Source: Peronospora farinosa (lineage: Eukaryota; Oomycota; Peronosporomycetes; Peronosporales; Peronosporaceae). Taken from it: a stretch of DNA of 64,000 bases. The stretch spans positions 310,001 to 374,000 of the forward strand of contig CANTFK010000986.1 of assembly GCA_947646735.1 (NCBI GenBank), read 5' to 3'. The translations under genes and the position numbers were made by a program. The notes under the pieces are model-generated. The model had not been told where the DNA came from. It searched no databases and saw only the letters and a list, made by a program, of their open reading frames with translations. Shown here piece by piece: positions 1-10,455 of the stretch (within the stretch, counting starts at the first letter, position 1; each line of letters begins with the position of its first letter).

Positions 1-1
1 G

Positions 2-1240
2 AAGGATTCGGTCCGCAGAATTCTAACAACCAAAGTCAAACTTGGTTTGTTTGAAAACGCTCTTCCAGGTACTGAAGACGACATCGCTCTTGTTGGCCAA
101 AACGAGAGTCGGCAGGCAGCACTGGACCTTGCACGTGAGTCAATCATTCTTCTCAAAAACGAGGACGACATTCTTCCTCTAGATGCAAACAGCCAAGTGT
201 TCCTGACCGGGCACTCAGCAGACAACGTGGGGTTGCTGTGTGGAGGATGGACGCTTCGCTGGCAAGGCGTGTCGGGCAACAAACTCATACCGAACGGCAT
301 CTCGCTTCGACAAGGTATCACAAATGTGCTGAATACAAGTACCCTTCACTATGCCAACGGCCTGCACCCCAATGGTTCTTACTCTTCGGTCGATCTTGAG
401 GAAGCGAAGCACCTGGCCAAGAAATCATCTTACACGATTGTTGCCATTGGCGAGGACGTGTATGCGGAGAAGCCTGGTGATCTGGACGATCTGAACCTGC
501 CACTGGGTCAAATCGAGTACGTTCGTGAGATTGCTGCCACTGGTACGAAGGTGATTCTCGTTTTAGCTCAAGGCCGTCCTCGATTGCTTCAGGGTCTCGC
601 TGAAATTGTCAATGCTGTTGTGTACGCTATGCTCCCGGGTGAACTGGGTGGCCAAGCACTGGCCGAAATTCTATTCGGACGCGTAAATCCAAGTGGCCGA
701 CTTCCCATCACGTACCCGAAGACTTCAGCCAACATCGCGATTCCTTACAATCACCTCGTAAGTACACGCTGCCGTGATGACGGGCCGTGCAAGATGGAGT
801 GGAATTTCGGACACGGGTTGAGCTATTCTGCGTTCAAGTATGGCGAGTTGACACTGAGCAAGACCTCTATCTCGAACAGCGATGATGCTTCGCTCGAGAT
901 CAGCGTGTCAGTCACGAATGCTGGCTCGATGGCAGGCAAGGAGACAGTGATGTTGTTCCTCATTCAACCATTCCGCGCGATCTCTGTACCGGAGGCCAAG
1001 CAGCTGAAAAAGTTTGCCAAAATTTACCTTCAACCAGGCGAGACTCGAGTGGTGTCGTTTACTCTTACTCACGAAGACTGGGGAGTGTTCAACCCGCAAA
1101 TCGGCTCTGGATTTCTCCGCGTTGTTGAAGCGGGTAAGTACTTCATCGCTATGAAACCTGAGACGGACTGCAACGTCTACGACGAAAGCGGTGCAACGTC
1201 CGATCCCTTGTGTGCGCAGTTCACGATCCAAGACAACTAA
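2..1240 (+). CDS. GH3 beta-glucosidase, C-terminal part (5' end outside window)
   Basis: Glycoside hydrolase family 3 enzymes release glucose from beta-glucosides; in oomycetes many are secreted or lysosomal-type. The frame is open from the first bases and begins inside the protein with residues that read SVRRILTTKVKLGLFENALPG-like, the usual link between the N-terminal barrel and the C-terminal domain. There follow SIILLKNEDDILPL, the C-terminal GH3 domain with LVLAQGRPRL and LPGELGGQALAEILFG, then NPSGRLPITYPK, and an Fn3-like tail (VTNAGSMAGKETVMLF). About 412 residues lie in the window. The nucleophile Asp lies upstream and cannot be seen. The gene converges on the phospholipase gene, with only 129 bp between the stops. 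No intron is needed in this part. The family call is secure; the substrate is not. Confidence 0.93.
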   Translation, partial: KDSVRRILTTKVKLGLFENALPGTEDDIALVGQNESRQAALDLARESIILLKNEDDILPLDANSQVFLTGHSADNVGLLCGGWTLRWQGVSGNKLIPNGISLRQGITNVLNTSTLHYANGLHPNGSYSSVDLEEAKHLAKKSSYTIVAIGEDVYAEKPGDLDDLNLPLGQIEYVREIAATGTKVILVLAQGRPRLLQGLAEIVNAVVYAMLPGELGGQALAEILFGRVNPSGRLPITYPKTSANIAIPYNHLVSTRCRDDGPCKMEWNFGHGLSYSAFKYGELTLSKTSISNSDDASLEISVSVTNAGSMAGKETVMLFLIQPFRAISVPEAKQLKKFAKIYLQPGETRVVSFTLTHEDWGVFNPQIGSGFLRVVEAGKYFIAMKPETDCNVYDESGATSDPLCAQFTIQDN

Positions 1241-1369
1241 CAAGGCAGCACTTGATCGGCTAAGTCGAAGTCTTGCTTTACGACGCTGACTCACAAAGCT
1301 CGAATACAATCAAAGCTTTGCATCTTCTATCCACGACTTCGATCCACCTAGCTCTTCTGATCCGTAGTC

Positions 1370-4300
1370 TCAATTCATTTTTTCTGCGTTCTCCTCCTTC
1401 GGAGATGTCTTTGGATCATCTAAAGAAGCTGGCGGTGCGAGCTCTAAAAACTCCAAAAGTAGTGGTAATGCACGTGTGTTCGCACATCTTTTGCATACCT
1501 CGTTGAGATAGCCGTGAAGTGCGACAGCCTTCTGCTTTAAATAGTTAGGCTCAAACTTGTTCCACATTCTTGTACCAGGTAGTGCAGGAATCTGCTCGTG
1601 TTGAAACATTTTGCGCAGCTGGTGGTGCAGTTTGGCGAACTCGGAGTACCGCCGTTGAACGACGCTGTTGCCTGCAGTTGACGATGCAACTTGGATAACG
1701 AAAGCAACATATTCCTGGTCACTCTCATCCAGCTTGATTTGGTATCCTTCGATCTTCGTTTTGAGCCATTCGCCAGCTTGGCCTGCGTTTTGGGCTTCAC
1801 CAAAGCTCTCTCTCGAGTTTTCAGACATGATAAGCACTGAAGACGGACTGTTCTCCAACAAATCTTCATGACGGATAATTTCCACCGTGGGAATTCTTGC
1901 AAGCACTTCTACCCAACGGTCAAACGATTCTTGGTTCTGCACTCGCATTTCGCATGCAGCTCCGCGACGAGCTACCACACGGATAAGATATTCGCGCTCA
2001 TAACAACACGCTTTTGTCTTTCGAAGTGGAAACTGTCCAACAAAATCAAGCTTCGGTGAATTTTCATAGCACGTCAAATGATCTTCTTGTAGAACTAGCC
2101 ACCGGTCATTCCACGAATCGTACCACCCGTTTGCGGTTTTTTCTTTTAGAAAACCAGCCTTGATTGCATTGAAATAATCTATGCTCTTTCCAGTTGGAAG
2201 ATCGACGAGGTTTGTAGTATCGCGGGGAACCTCACCACCAAAACGTTCTTCATCAGCAGCTATAGCAACTGTCTCATTGATTGCCTCCAGCCATGCATTA
2301 CGATCCGGCGTTGATGATGCCTTGAAAACGTGTAAGCCAGGAAGGATAGCATTATTATTCGATGCTGGCGATGCAGCGGATGGTGACGATGAAGCGGAAG
2401 CATCGCTCGTGACAATCTTCATCATAAATGGGTCGTCACCATACATGGCTCTTGTAATCGCGGTGAGTTTGAGTCGCCACTTTCGACGACAGGCAACCTC
2501 ACTGAGTCGTGACAGGAAAAACAGGCGATCCTTGTCGATCAAAACGATATGCTCGCGTGATAGACCCGTGCATCGGTCGCGAACGAGGGCTGTCGCAGAT
2601 AATAATACCTTCGCGTGCGGCGTGAGCTCCACAATACTTCTGACAAGCTTTGGTAGAGGGACCATTGCACTCATGTACCGGTGCAGGATATCAACCACCG
2701 GCTCACACAACTGCATGAGAGTAAAGAGGACAACATCATCGCTCATCCAATACGACGAATGGGAGGCAGCAGCGAAAGCTACCTCCATCATACCTTGTTC
2801 ACGTTTACGACGCCGCATAACGTAGTCGTGGCGATACGGAAACCCGTGCACCGGGCTAGTCAGGCCTTCCCATACCTCCTGCAATTGACCGAAGCTTTGA
2901 TCCTTTACAGCACTATACTGTGCATAGCAACAATCAACGACAAGAGGGCGGTTAGCGAAATGGAGAGCTGTCATGGGTCAGCCAACACGTGAGATTCAAC
3001 TCTTCTAGTACCTGCATCAACTGCACTGGTTCCTTATCATGCATTTCTTGCTTGATTAATGGTTCAATACGGTACGCAACCGGGTCGATCGGGTGGTATA
3101 GATTGAAATAACGTCGGCAATTTGGAATCTTGATTCCAGGAGTAAACTCTCCATCATTGATATTGAGATCTCCTCTCGCCAAAATCATTACTCCGACCGG
3201 AGAACTATCAGAACGGTACAATGCCATTAGTAATCACATTAATTCACGATAGGGTGGCACTGGCAACAACCTTACCCGACTCCGAAAAAATTGTCAACTT
3301 CGAACTCAAGTCCAGGGAAACGAACGCCATTACTGGCGATTTCGCCTGACTTGTGTGTTAGAATATCATACGAAATCATTGAGCCAAGCGAGTGAGCGAA
3401 TATTGATACTTTGCCATCCCAACCTAGATGCAAAAATTGAAGATTAGATGTACACGAGGCATAATACCGAGCTCAGCAATCCGATGCTCCGTGTAAACGC
3501 ACCCGGGTGTTCGTTTATAAAAACACGATACTTTTCATTGAGTTGCTTAGTGACCGAATCCACAATAAGTTGACCATACCGTGGTGATAAATAGTAAAGC
3601 ACGTCCATGAAGGTTTCCTTGTTGAATTCACGAATGCTGGAAAAAATTTACAAGCACAACATGTTACACTTCGTACCGTGTTTTCTGGTAAATGTCACCG
3701 ACACGGAAATGATCAAGCACGTACGCGGACGCTCCTTCCGGAGAGATCAAATCAAAAATATTGTCCAAGCCCGTTGGTTCATGAAGATCTTCATGCCACT
3801 CAATTGACTGCATTTCCAGTGCCATGGGAATATTTTGAAAGGTTGTTTCTAGCATCGTACGGAAAATATCTCGAAAAGCGTGATTGCCACCTTCAATTCC
3901 AGTTTCTCCATTCCATGACTTGAATTCTCCATCACGAAAATCAATATGTTGTCCAATTCCATGGATGACAAAAACAAGATGATTAAACGATCGAAGTCGA
4001 ATCTGCCAGCAACCAGTTGTAAGCACTACATTAGCATTGACACTGCCTATAAAAAGCATAAGAAATAGATAAAAAAATAGATACCGTCGATGGATATTCT
4101 TCGTCTTCTTCATTACTGCTACCCGCTTCGTCTACACCTGTAATCATAGTAGAAAAAAAAACCTACAATCAGACAACGAATCTCCCCCTTTTTTTGTCCA
4201 TTATCAGTGACGTACTTGATGTTGATGTTGAAGTTCGTAACGTAACAGCTCGACTGTAACTTTTGTTACGAAACACGGCTATGCTCGGTCTCGCAAGATG

Positions 4301-4978
4301 ATTCTTCATATGGTCGTAATGTGCTTTTAACAGCGGTACTCGCAGTCCCACTTGTGGTAACAATCGTGCAAAATCCACGACAATGGAATCCAGTACCGGT
4401 GCTGGAATCTCTTGTGCCAAATAGGTATAGAAAGTCTCAGGTATGGTGTTGCCCATACCAAATGCTAGTGCATTGGCTTTAAACTGCTTAAATTTTTCTT
4501 CATTTTGTAAGGCCTGGTAGACCCTCTCTGTCACGTCATTATTCAATGCAACAGCTGCTTTACGACCTTTCACAGGTTCAACATCTTGAAATGCCACCTC
4601 GTCTGTCTCGTCCATGTCGTCCGAGGAACTGTACTCTTCTGATATGGGGATGGACGACATCCTCTCGAGTACTGATGGATCGGCAGTTACAAGTGCAACA
4701 CTCTCCTGGATCTTCAACTTGAACAACGTCAGTGTCTCGTCTACCAGGACGTGGCAATCTTGAAGAGCCGCAAGATTCTGCCACACTGTCTCACTAGAAA
4801 GTGCAATCACTTGAATACTATGATCTACCGCGTCTTTGTCTGTCTCTAAAGCTTCCTCTTCTTCTAATAGACGTTCCATACGCTTCATAAGCTCCTTGAC
4901 TTGTTGCTTATATTGCTGCATATAGTCACGAGGAAAAAAGGTGCACGTAGGGAGCATCTCCAACGACGACAAGTCCAT
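1370..4978 (-). CDS. DDHD-type phospholipase A1 fused to PH-like and PX domains (7 exons)
   Basis: Exons (minus): 4978-4216, 4137-4085, 4002-3677, 3636-3503, 3423-3276, 3204-3012, 2917-1370. All six introns are GT-AG, phases join, and the product is 1054 aa. The N-terminal 250 residues are acidic and helical without a clear family. VFVIHGIGQ (about residue 286) and FAHSLGS (Ser about 437) are lipase motifs; the first Gly of GxSxG is Ala. A DDHD domain follows: HPIDPVAYRIEP (about 512-523), RHDYV and SHSSYWMSDDVVLF. Two PH-like segments (about 638-765 and 790-888) and a PX domain (about 925-1035, RRYSEF and IPALPG) complete the protein. DDHD proteins hydrolyse phosphatidic acid or phosphatidylinositol; PH and PX bind phosphoinositides, so a membrane-lipid role is inferred. 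The ATG at 4978 sits in a good context (AGCCATGG); a TTG five codons upstream is in frame but was not used. Confidence 0.85.
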
Positions 4979-5150
4979 GGCTCTTTCGACCAATTAAGGA
5001 ATGAATGTCGAAGATCATCAAAATGGCTCGTTTGTGTTGATTACACCAGATCGAAAGTCTGCTTGGGTTATCCGGACGCATCCGGATAGAAACGAGTACT
5101 TTTGTTAAAGTGTCTTGATGCTAACTACAATATGTACCAAATGAGTAATG

Positions 5151-6268
5151 TTACTTTTTACTGTCTATCCATACCATATAGTCGTCAATAAGCACAGGCC
5201 AGGCTTCATTCTCATTGTAAGTGGCGTAGGAGTCGCGTACTTTTACAAAAAAGTCAAAAAGGAGGTCCCACGTGTCGCGCGTCACGCCTTTTACCGGCTT
5301 CTTCTCCGCTAAAAAGGCCAACCAGCTTTTCATCAGCTTTTCAAAGCGTGTCGACAGTAGTAGCTCCCACATGGCCACGGCAATGTCGATACTGAGACTC
5401 TTCTGACCGGGTTCCTTCGAAAAGCCAAAACAAAAGCTGTAGAACTTTTTAAATTCCGTCGTACTTGTGATAACTTGACGCAACTGAGGAAGCTTTGCCT
5501 TCAGCTTGGCGACAGAATCGCAGTCCATTTCCTGCATACCCTTTTGCCACTCTCTACGTGTAAACGCACACATGTAGGCAGCTTGCATCTTCCATGCAAT
5601 CACCAGCACTACAATATCTTGCGGGTCTACGCCAATGTCGTCGCAGAACTTCAGAATACCCTCTTCATTGATACTATCTTCGTCATCGTCAGGGTCTACA
5701 TCAAGAACAAATGATATTTAGTCAGCTTTCAGTCGTAACGACGACAGCAACACTGCACTCGCACCTATGTAGCTATCGAACCACGCGTTAACCCTCTCCA
5801 TTGAGATAGTCGACTTTTTACTATCAACAGTAAGAGACATCGTCAGTTGTATCGTCCACTGAGAGCTCTCTCTATCCACAGCTAAATACGCACGCAAGTG
5901 TAAAAATCTCGCTTTCGTTAGCATAAAACCCGTCGACTGCACGCATCAAGTCCCAGCTAAACTTCTCCAGGTACGACTTGGCCATAGAGTCGCTATATTC
6001 AACCAAGCAGCACATAGTCAGTTAATAATCTATCAAATTAAATACACACACAAAGTTGCCGAGTAGCCAGCCACGTACTTGGTATTGGTCGTATTCTTAA
6101 AGGCCTGTAGTTTCTTCTTCTTATCGTTTAGAAATTTACTCGACTGTGCAACATCATATGAACAATACAGAAGAAAGACAAAGAAAAAAGATACGGACGT
6201 TAGCTCTTATAGCAGCTTAGAGAGTGAGGTGGGAAGGGTGCCGAGCACTTAGCGGAGCTTCTCACCAT
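5151..6268 (-). CDS. DCN1-like protein, cullin neddylation factor (5 exons)
   Basis: Exons (minus): 6268-6266 (ATG only), 6143-6079, 5992-5894, 5820-5765, 5695-5151; total 768 nt, 255 aa, the usual DCN1 length. DCN1 proteins act as E3-like scaffolds that help the NEDD8 E2 modify cullins. A UBA-like segment is near the N-terminus (KKKKLQAFKN, then SYLEKFSWDLMRAVDGFY). The PONY domain follows, with NAWFDSYIDPDDDED, IAWKMQAAYMCAFTRREW, GCDS-like MDCDSVAKLKAKLPQL, GQKSLSIDIAVAMWELLLS, and the closing acidic/aromatic patch AWPVLIDDYMVWID, which in the family binds the cullin WHB domain. Introns are 69-122 bp. The first exon, an ATG directly followed by GTGAG, is the least certain part; it gives a start reading MSSKFLND. 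The rest is firm. Confidence 0.9.
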
Positions 6269-6509
6269 TTTTGTACGTGGCACTCTTCTGTAATTGTCAG
6301 CTTTGTTAAGTAAGACGATGTGCACCACACCATATGCCACAATATATAAGGCCACCTTTGTCTTGATCTTACAGAAATGATAAACACACTTGCATTCGTT
6401 AGAAATGGGTACAACCAACTGAAAGAAGAACTAACTGCATGGAGAAAAGCTCCAAGTGAAAAAGAAAAAAGTGGACACTATCAAACCAGCTTGAAGGCTT
6501 ACAATAAAC

Positions 6510-7343
6510 TCAGATCCACTGTGATGTGCAAATGAATCGGCCGCCGTTGCGCACACGAGACGTCGCCACATTGCTGCGGCCAGTGTACCGCGGACCCCGT
6601 TTCCAATTACGGCGCGTCCGTTTTTCGTGAAATCGATGCAGCGCGCGCTTTTTCTCCAAAGTCTTCGAGCTCTTGCAGATCCAGCACGTCTTGGGATCGT
6701 GGTGGTACTTGGCAACCTTGGCCTTCTCGCTCTTCGGCGACATCGATTGCTCCAATCGACCAGCGTCAGGGACACCAGCATCCTTCAGAGTAACACTATT
6801 GACCGAAAAAGACAAGTCTATCCGAGGTATTTGGATGCGTGGTATTCGTGAATCCAGGTTCTGGAACACAGGCGTGCGGATACAAGAACGAGGGTCCAAC
6901 GGGGCCATGGTCACGCCCACCGGAGCAGAAGGGACGATTTTGACGTCAAACATTCTCTCGTCGTCGCTATCATCCTCCTCCATTTCCTCATCCTCACATT
7001 CCTCCAAAACCTCCGCCATATTCTGTTGCTCCTGCACCAACGTGTCGAACGCAGCCGAAAGGTCGCTTATGTTCACCACATCCTCGTTTAGACTATCAAT
7101 CCAAGCCACACTCGCGTCACCACTAGCAATGTCCTCTTCCAGGTCGTCACAGGGCAGTAAGAGGTCCACTCCATCCACAAGACCTTTAAAGATCGCTGAC
7201 AGATCGTCCACATCATGGGCCATTATTCCATCGTCCTCCTTTTCCACGAGCTTCAATGGATGATCCAACAGCCAGTCATCCCAGTTCTTCATTGCCTTTT
7301 CCATACGCAGCCAAGTCGTCGCTTCTTCCAAGTCGTGCAACAT
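6510..7343 (-). CDS. CCT-motif protein, likely nuclear
   Basis: Single-exon frame of 277 aa starting with ATG at 7343. The C-terminus (about residues 233-275) is a CCT-like motif: ALHRFHEKRTRRNWKRG, then YTGRSN and a closing RVRNGGRFI. CCT motifs in plant regulators serve nuclear import and DNA or NF-Y binding; a transcription-related role here is inference. The middle contains an acidic run (EECEDEEMEEDDSDDE, about 115-130) that could be an activation region. A short cysteine pair (CWIC) comes just before the CCT motif. The gene is divergent from the CDK gene, with a 715-bp shared upstream region, and tail-to-head with the DCN1-like gene. No membrane segment or signal peptide is visible. Confidence is high that this is a gene, moderate for the CCT call. 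Confidence 0.78.
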   Translation of the reverse strand: MLHDLEEATTWLRMEKAMKNWDDWLLDHPLKLVEKEDDGIMAHDVDDLSAIFKGLVDGVDLLLPCDDLEEDIASGDASVAWIDSLNEDVVNISDLSAAFDTLVQEQQNMAEVLEECEDEEMEEDDSDDERMFDVKIVPSAPVGVTMAPLDPRSCIRTPVFQNLDSRIPRIQIPRIDLSFSVNSVTLKDAGVPDAGRLEQSMSPKSEKAKVAKYHHDPKTCWICKSSKTLEKKRALHRFHEKRTRRNWKRGPRYTGRSNVATSRVRNGGRFICTSQWI

Positions 7344-8058
7344 GCTACCACTTGTTATTTCAATGATTGTATCACTTCTTCTTCCTCTTCTCCTTCTTTT
7401 CTTTTCTTTACTTCTTCATTCTAGGGAACCATTCTCCTAACTCTGTGCTACGTCATCCTCATTTCTAACGTTCCGTTCGTTCTTCAAACGTTGTTGTCAT
7501 CTTCTCTAAGTTTATATCCATGTTATAAACAGACAGAGGAGCTGAAAACCGATCTTCAAGACATCATCTTGATCACCACGCAATAAAAAACACACCAACT
7601 TAGAAAGACATAGTCTCCCTATTTGTTTGCTTTTCTTGAGCTGCTTCCTTGGTAAAGGGTGGGGGGAGTGGGCCACGTGCGGCTTTTTGAATAATGAATG
7701 ATCCTAGTTGAAACAAGTCACTCGCAAACGAATACTGTACTTTGCAATCAGTATGTGGAGGACATGCAACAAGACAGGTCATATCTGCACAGGAATGATG
7801 GTGACCTACACTCACGGGCCACAATTCCTTCGTAGCATGGCTCTGTACTGACTTTCCTAGACCAACCATTTGTCTACCGGTAGGTAAACTGTACTGTTTC
7901 TACACGCAGCCAAAGTCAGGACGACTTGTGAAGTGCATGTAGCCCACATCAAACTCATTAGGTACTTAAGCTCCACTTCAACCAGCAGGCTCTAAAAATA
8001 CCGGTAAAAAGCGCGGGAGTTGAAAGACTCCTTTTTTCAATTTCTATTCATTGCAGCC
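7344..8058. other. Divergent intergenic region between CCT-motif gene and CDK gene
   Basis: Contains a pyrimidine-rich run at about 7380-7415 upstream of the CCT gene and, just before the CDK start, a T-rich stretch with CAATTTC and TTCATTG (8037-8053) that resembles an oomycete initiator plus flanking region. A frame in 7600-7869 has no recognisable domain and was not called. No RNA gene seen. Confidence 0.4.
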
Positions 8059-9315
8059 ATGGAACGGTATCAGCGCATTGAGAAGGGCGGCTCCATTGGC
8101 GAAGGCACATACGGCGTCGTGTACAAGTCACTGGACCTCAAGACTAAAAAAGTGGTGGCACTGAAGCGCATTCGACTAGAAACCGAGGACGACGGTATCC
8201 CCAGCACGGCACTGCGTGAGATCTCAGTGTTGCGCGAGCTCGAGCACCCGAACATTGTCAGGCAAGGCCACAACCACAGCAGAACGATTTGCTTCTTCTT
8301 ATATACTAAGACTAATCTGTTGTTTGTAGGCTATTAGACTGCTTACAGGAGGACGGCAAACTCTTTCTCGTGTTTGAGTTTATGGATAAGGACTTGAAAA
8401 GGCACATGGAGCACAAGATCGGCAAGCTCGAGCCCAGTCAGATTAAGGTCTGCAAATGTTGGTTACGAGTGAAGCTAGAGACAGAGATTACTAGCAGACG
8501 AATAGACTAACTGACCGCTTTATTGCAGAGTTTTCTGTACCAGTTGTTGAAGGGACTCGCGTTCTCGCACTCGCGCGGCATCATGCATCGGTGCGTGCAG
8601 GCGACAAAAATCCGCCGGTTGTGCTCTGACGGCGTTTCTTTGTTGTTGCTATTGCTACTTGCTGCAGAGATTTAAAGCCGCAGAACCTGCTGGTGAACGC
8701 AACGGGAGAGCTAAAGATTGCCGACTTCGGTTTAGCACGAGCTTTTAGTCTCCCGATTAAAAAGTACACACACGAGGTAGTCACGCTGTGGTATCGAGCG
8801 CCCGAGATCTTGCTCGGCCAGGAAGTATACTCACCCCCTGTTGATATATGGTCCGTCGGAGTCATTTTTGCCGAGATGGTGTTGAAGAAGCCGCTCTTCC
8901 CAGGTGACTCCGAGATCGATCAACTCTATCGTATCTTTAGGTGAATGCTTCCTTGTTGATTTCTGGATTTGGCCAGATGTCGCTGACTTTTTGCTGCAAT
9001 GGATTAACAGGACTTTTGGTACGCCGAATGAAGCGTCGTGGCCAGGTGTTACAAAACTTCGAGACTACGCGCCTACATTCCCAAAGTGGAAGAAGAAAAA
9101 CATGAGAGAGCTATTTTCTCAGCTAGACGAGAGTGGACTAAATTTGCTAGAGGTACGGATACCGATCTGTATAATGACTTGAAAGGGTTTTTGGCTGACT
9201 TGCATTGGTGTGATTTGGTAAGTTCATGTTGCATTACGATCCGTCTATGAGAATCAGTGCAAAAGAGGCGCTGCGACACCCGTACTTTGATGACGTAGAT
9301 TCCGAGTTTATGTAG
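8059..9315 (+). CDS. Cyclin-dependent kinase, CDK1/2-like with PSTALRE helix (6 exons)
   Basis: Exons 8059-8261, 8330-8447, 8529-8590, 8668-8940, 9011-9152, 9223-9315; 891 nt, 296 aa, typical for the family. The serine/threonine kinase drives cell-cycle steps when bound to a cyclin. Visible features: glycine loop GEGTYG (14-19, with the Thr-Tyr inhibitory pair), catalytic Lys36 in VALKRI, cyclin-binding helix PSTALRE (48-54, where CDK1/2 have PSTAIRE), HRDLKPQN (127-134), DFG (147-149), activation-loop Thr162 in [14 protein letters not shown], and the C-lobe up to [18 protein letters not shown]. Intron 1 begins with GC (CAG|GCAAGG) and ends TTTGTAG; the others are GT-AG, 68-81 bp. Intron 5 has a weak acceptor (GGTAAG), so the residue just after LNLLE is less sure. 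The gene is divergent from the CCT gene. Confidence 0.93.
8262..8329 (+). other. GC-AG intron in the CDK gene
   Basis: The 68-bp first intron starts GCAAGG after an exon ending CAG and ends TTTGTAG, with a branch-like ACTAATC 16-19 bp before the acceptor. Splicing here joins AG to G to give the Arg of NIVRLLD, the invariant kinase sequence. No GT near this point keeps that frame. Confidence 0.85.
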
Positions 9316-9954
9316 GAGCATCACGCGTAAAGCCCAAACATAGGTCTTGGCGCTTTCGATTCCTTGCTTTAACGTATTTTTTCGTGGATTCTAGTCTCGC
9401 AATCTGTATATGATGTCGCGTTGTAGACTCCAAAGGTCGAATTTTATGGATAAGAACCCGGGACTGCCTTAAGGTGCATGTGTGAATGGTACGCTGAAAG
9501 TTCCACTCACAGATGCATGATGACACGTTGCGTGACAGATATTGCCATACTTAATGGTGGGTTGATTTGATATTCTCGTCCGGGAGATGATATACAGGAA
9601 CTACAGTACACAGGTCGAAACAAACCGCTGGGGCAATTTTTCTCGTTATCTTCAATACCAATGCTGTGTTCGGTAGTCATTGCTACAATGGCACTGACTC
9701 AACGTTAATCGTCCGACGCAGTTAACTATCTTCTATTGTGTGTTACAATGGAAGGCTGGAAATTGTTTAACGATAAATTGGGTCGCCATCTTCACCAAGT
9801 CTCGGTGACAAAGTGCTCACCGCATTTATGTTAAGTCTCGAGCGAGATAGTAGAAACGCTTTCGATCTTCATATCCAAAATAGCAAGCCACGGGCTGATT
9901 CTGTCACGTATCCACTGCTGCGTGCGTCATGCAAGTGGCTTTTTAGAATAGAAT
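9316..9954. other. Intergenic, no gene recognised
   Basis: Mixed-composition sequence downstream of the CDK stop. Short frames on both strands have no recognisable domain, and no RNA gene or repeat was recognised. Confidence 0.4.
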
Positions 9955-10425
9955 CATGAGAGCTTCTACATTAGAATTGGCTGTCCGAAACGTTGACACG
10001 AGTTACCAATCGAATCCAAAGTTACAAATTGTTGAATGGGAGGCTTTAAATCGACCACAGTTGTGTGCTACATCGACATAAAGCCAAGTAAATGGGCAAT
10101 ACATGATAATAAAGCACGGTCTATCCTAGAATCACACGTACGGCAACAACACCTTTGGTCGATCTACCGACGCCCTTTTTGTAAGGTACACGCTTTTTAC
10201 CTGACATGGCTCTTGGTGCTGAAGCCGCAAAAGCTAATGCAGTGCTTGACAGAGGTAAGTCTTTCGTAATCAAGAGCAATACCATAGTGAGCACCATTCG
10301 CTCAGTCACTGAACTCGATACAATGAGCTACATGTTACTAGAATGCAAGCTCAAAGCGTGTAAAATCAATTGGTCTTTCCATGGCATAACAAGTATCTAG
10401 TTACAAATTCGGCCGGCAATTATAA
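9955..10425 (+). repeat. Inverted-repeat arm, left copy (pairs with 11990-12435)
   Basis: The reverse complement of this segment is found at about 11990-12435 with scattered differences: for example GGCTTTATGTCGATGTAGCA on one side and its complement on the other. The arms flank the first small PH-like gene with about 1.56 kb between them. On the plus strand it has ATGGCTCTTGGTGCTGAAGC followed 45 bp later by AGGTAAGTC, which looks like a first exon and donor. On the other strand a frame contains SGKKRVPYKKGVGRS. Neither matches a family I know. End points are approximate. Confidence 0.7.
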
Positions 10426-10455
10426 AGTCTCCTCGGCAAATGAGCATAGTATATT

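Noticed and set aside
1370..2974. A stand-alone PH-PX gene starting at 2974
   Set aside because: Its N-terminal part contains the end of the DDHD domain (RHDYV, SHSSYWMSDD), and an in-phase intron at 2918-3011 connects it to the lipase.
4169..4993. A separate coiled-coil gene upstream of the DDHD gene
   Set aside because: A GT-AG intron (4138-4215) joins it in phase to the DDHD exons and removes its stop codon, so it is better read as the first exon of the same gene.
7600..7869. Minus-strand frame upstream of the CDK gene
   Set aside because: No domain, irregular composition, and it lies in the shared upstream region of two divergent genes.
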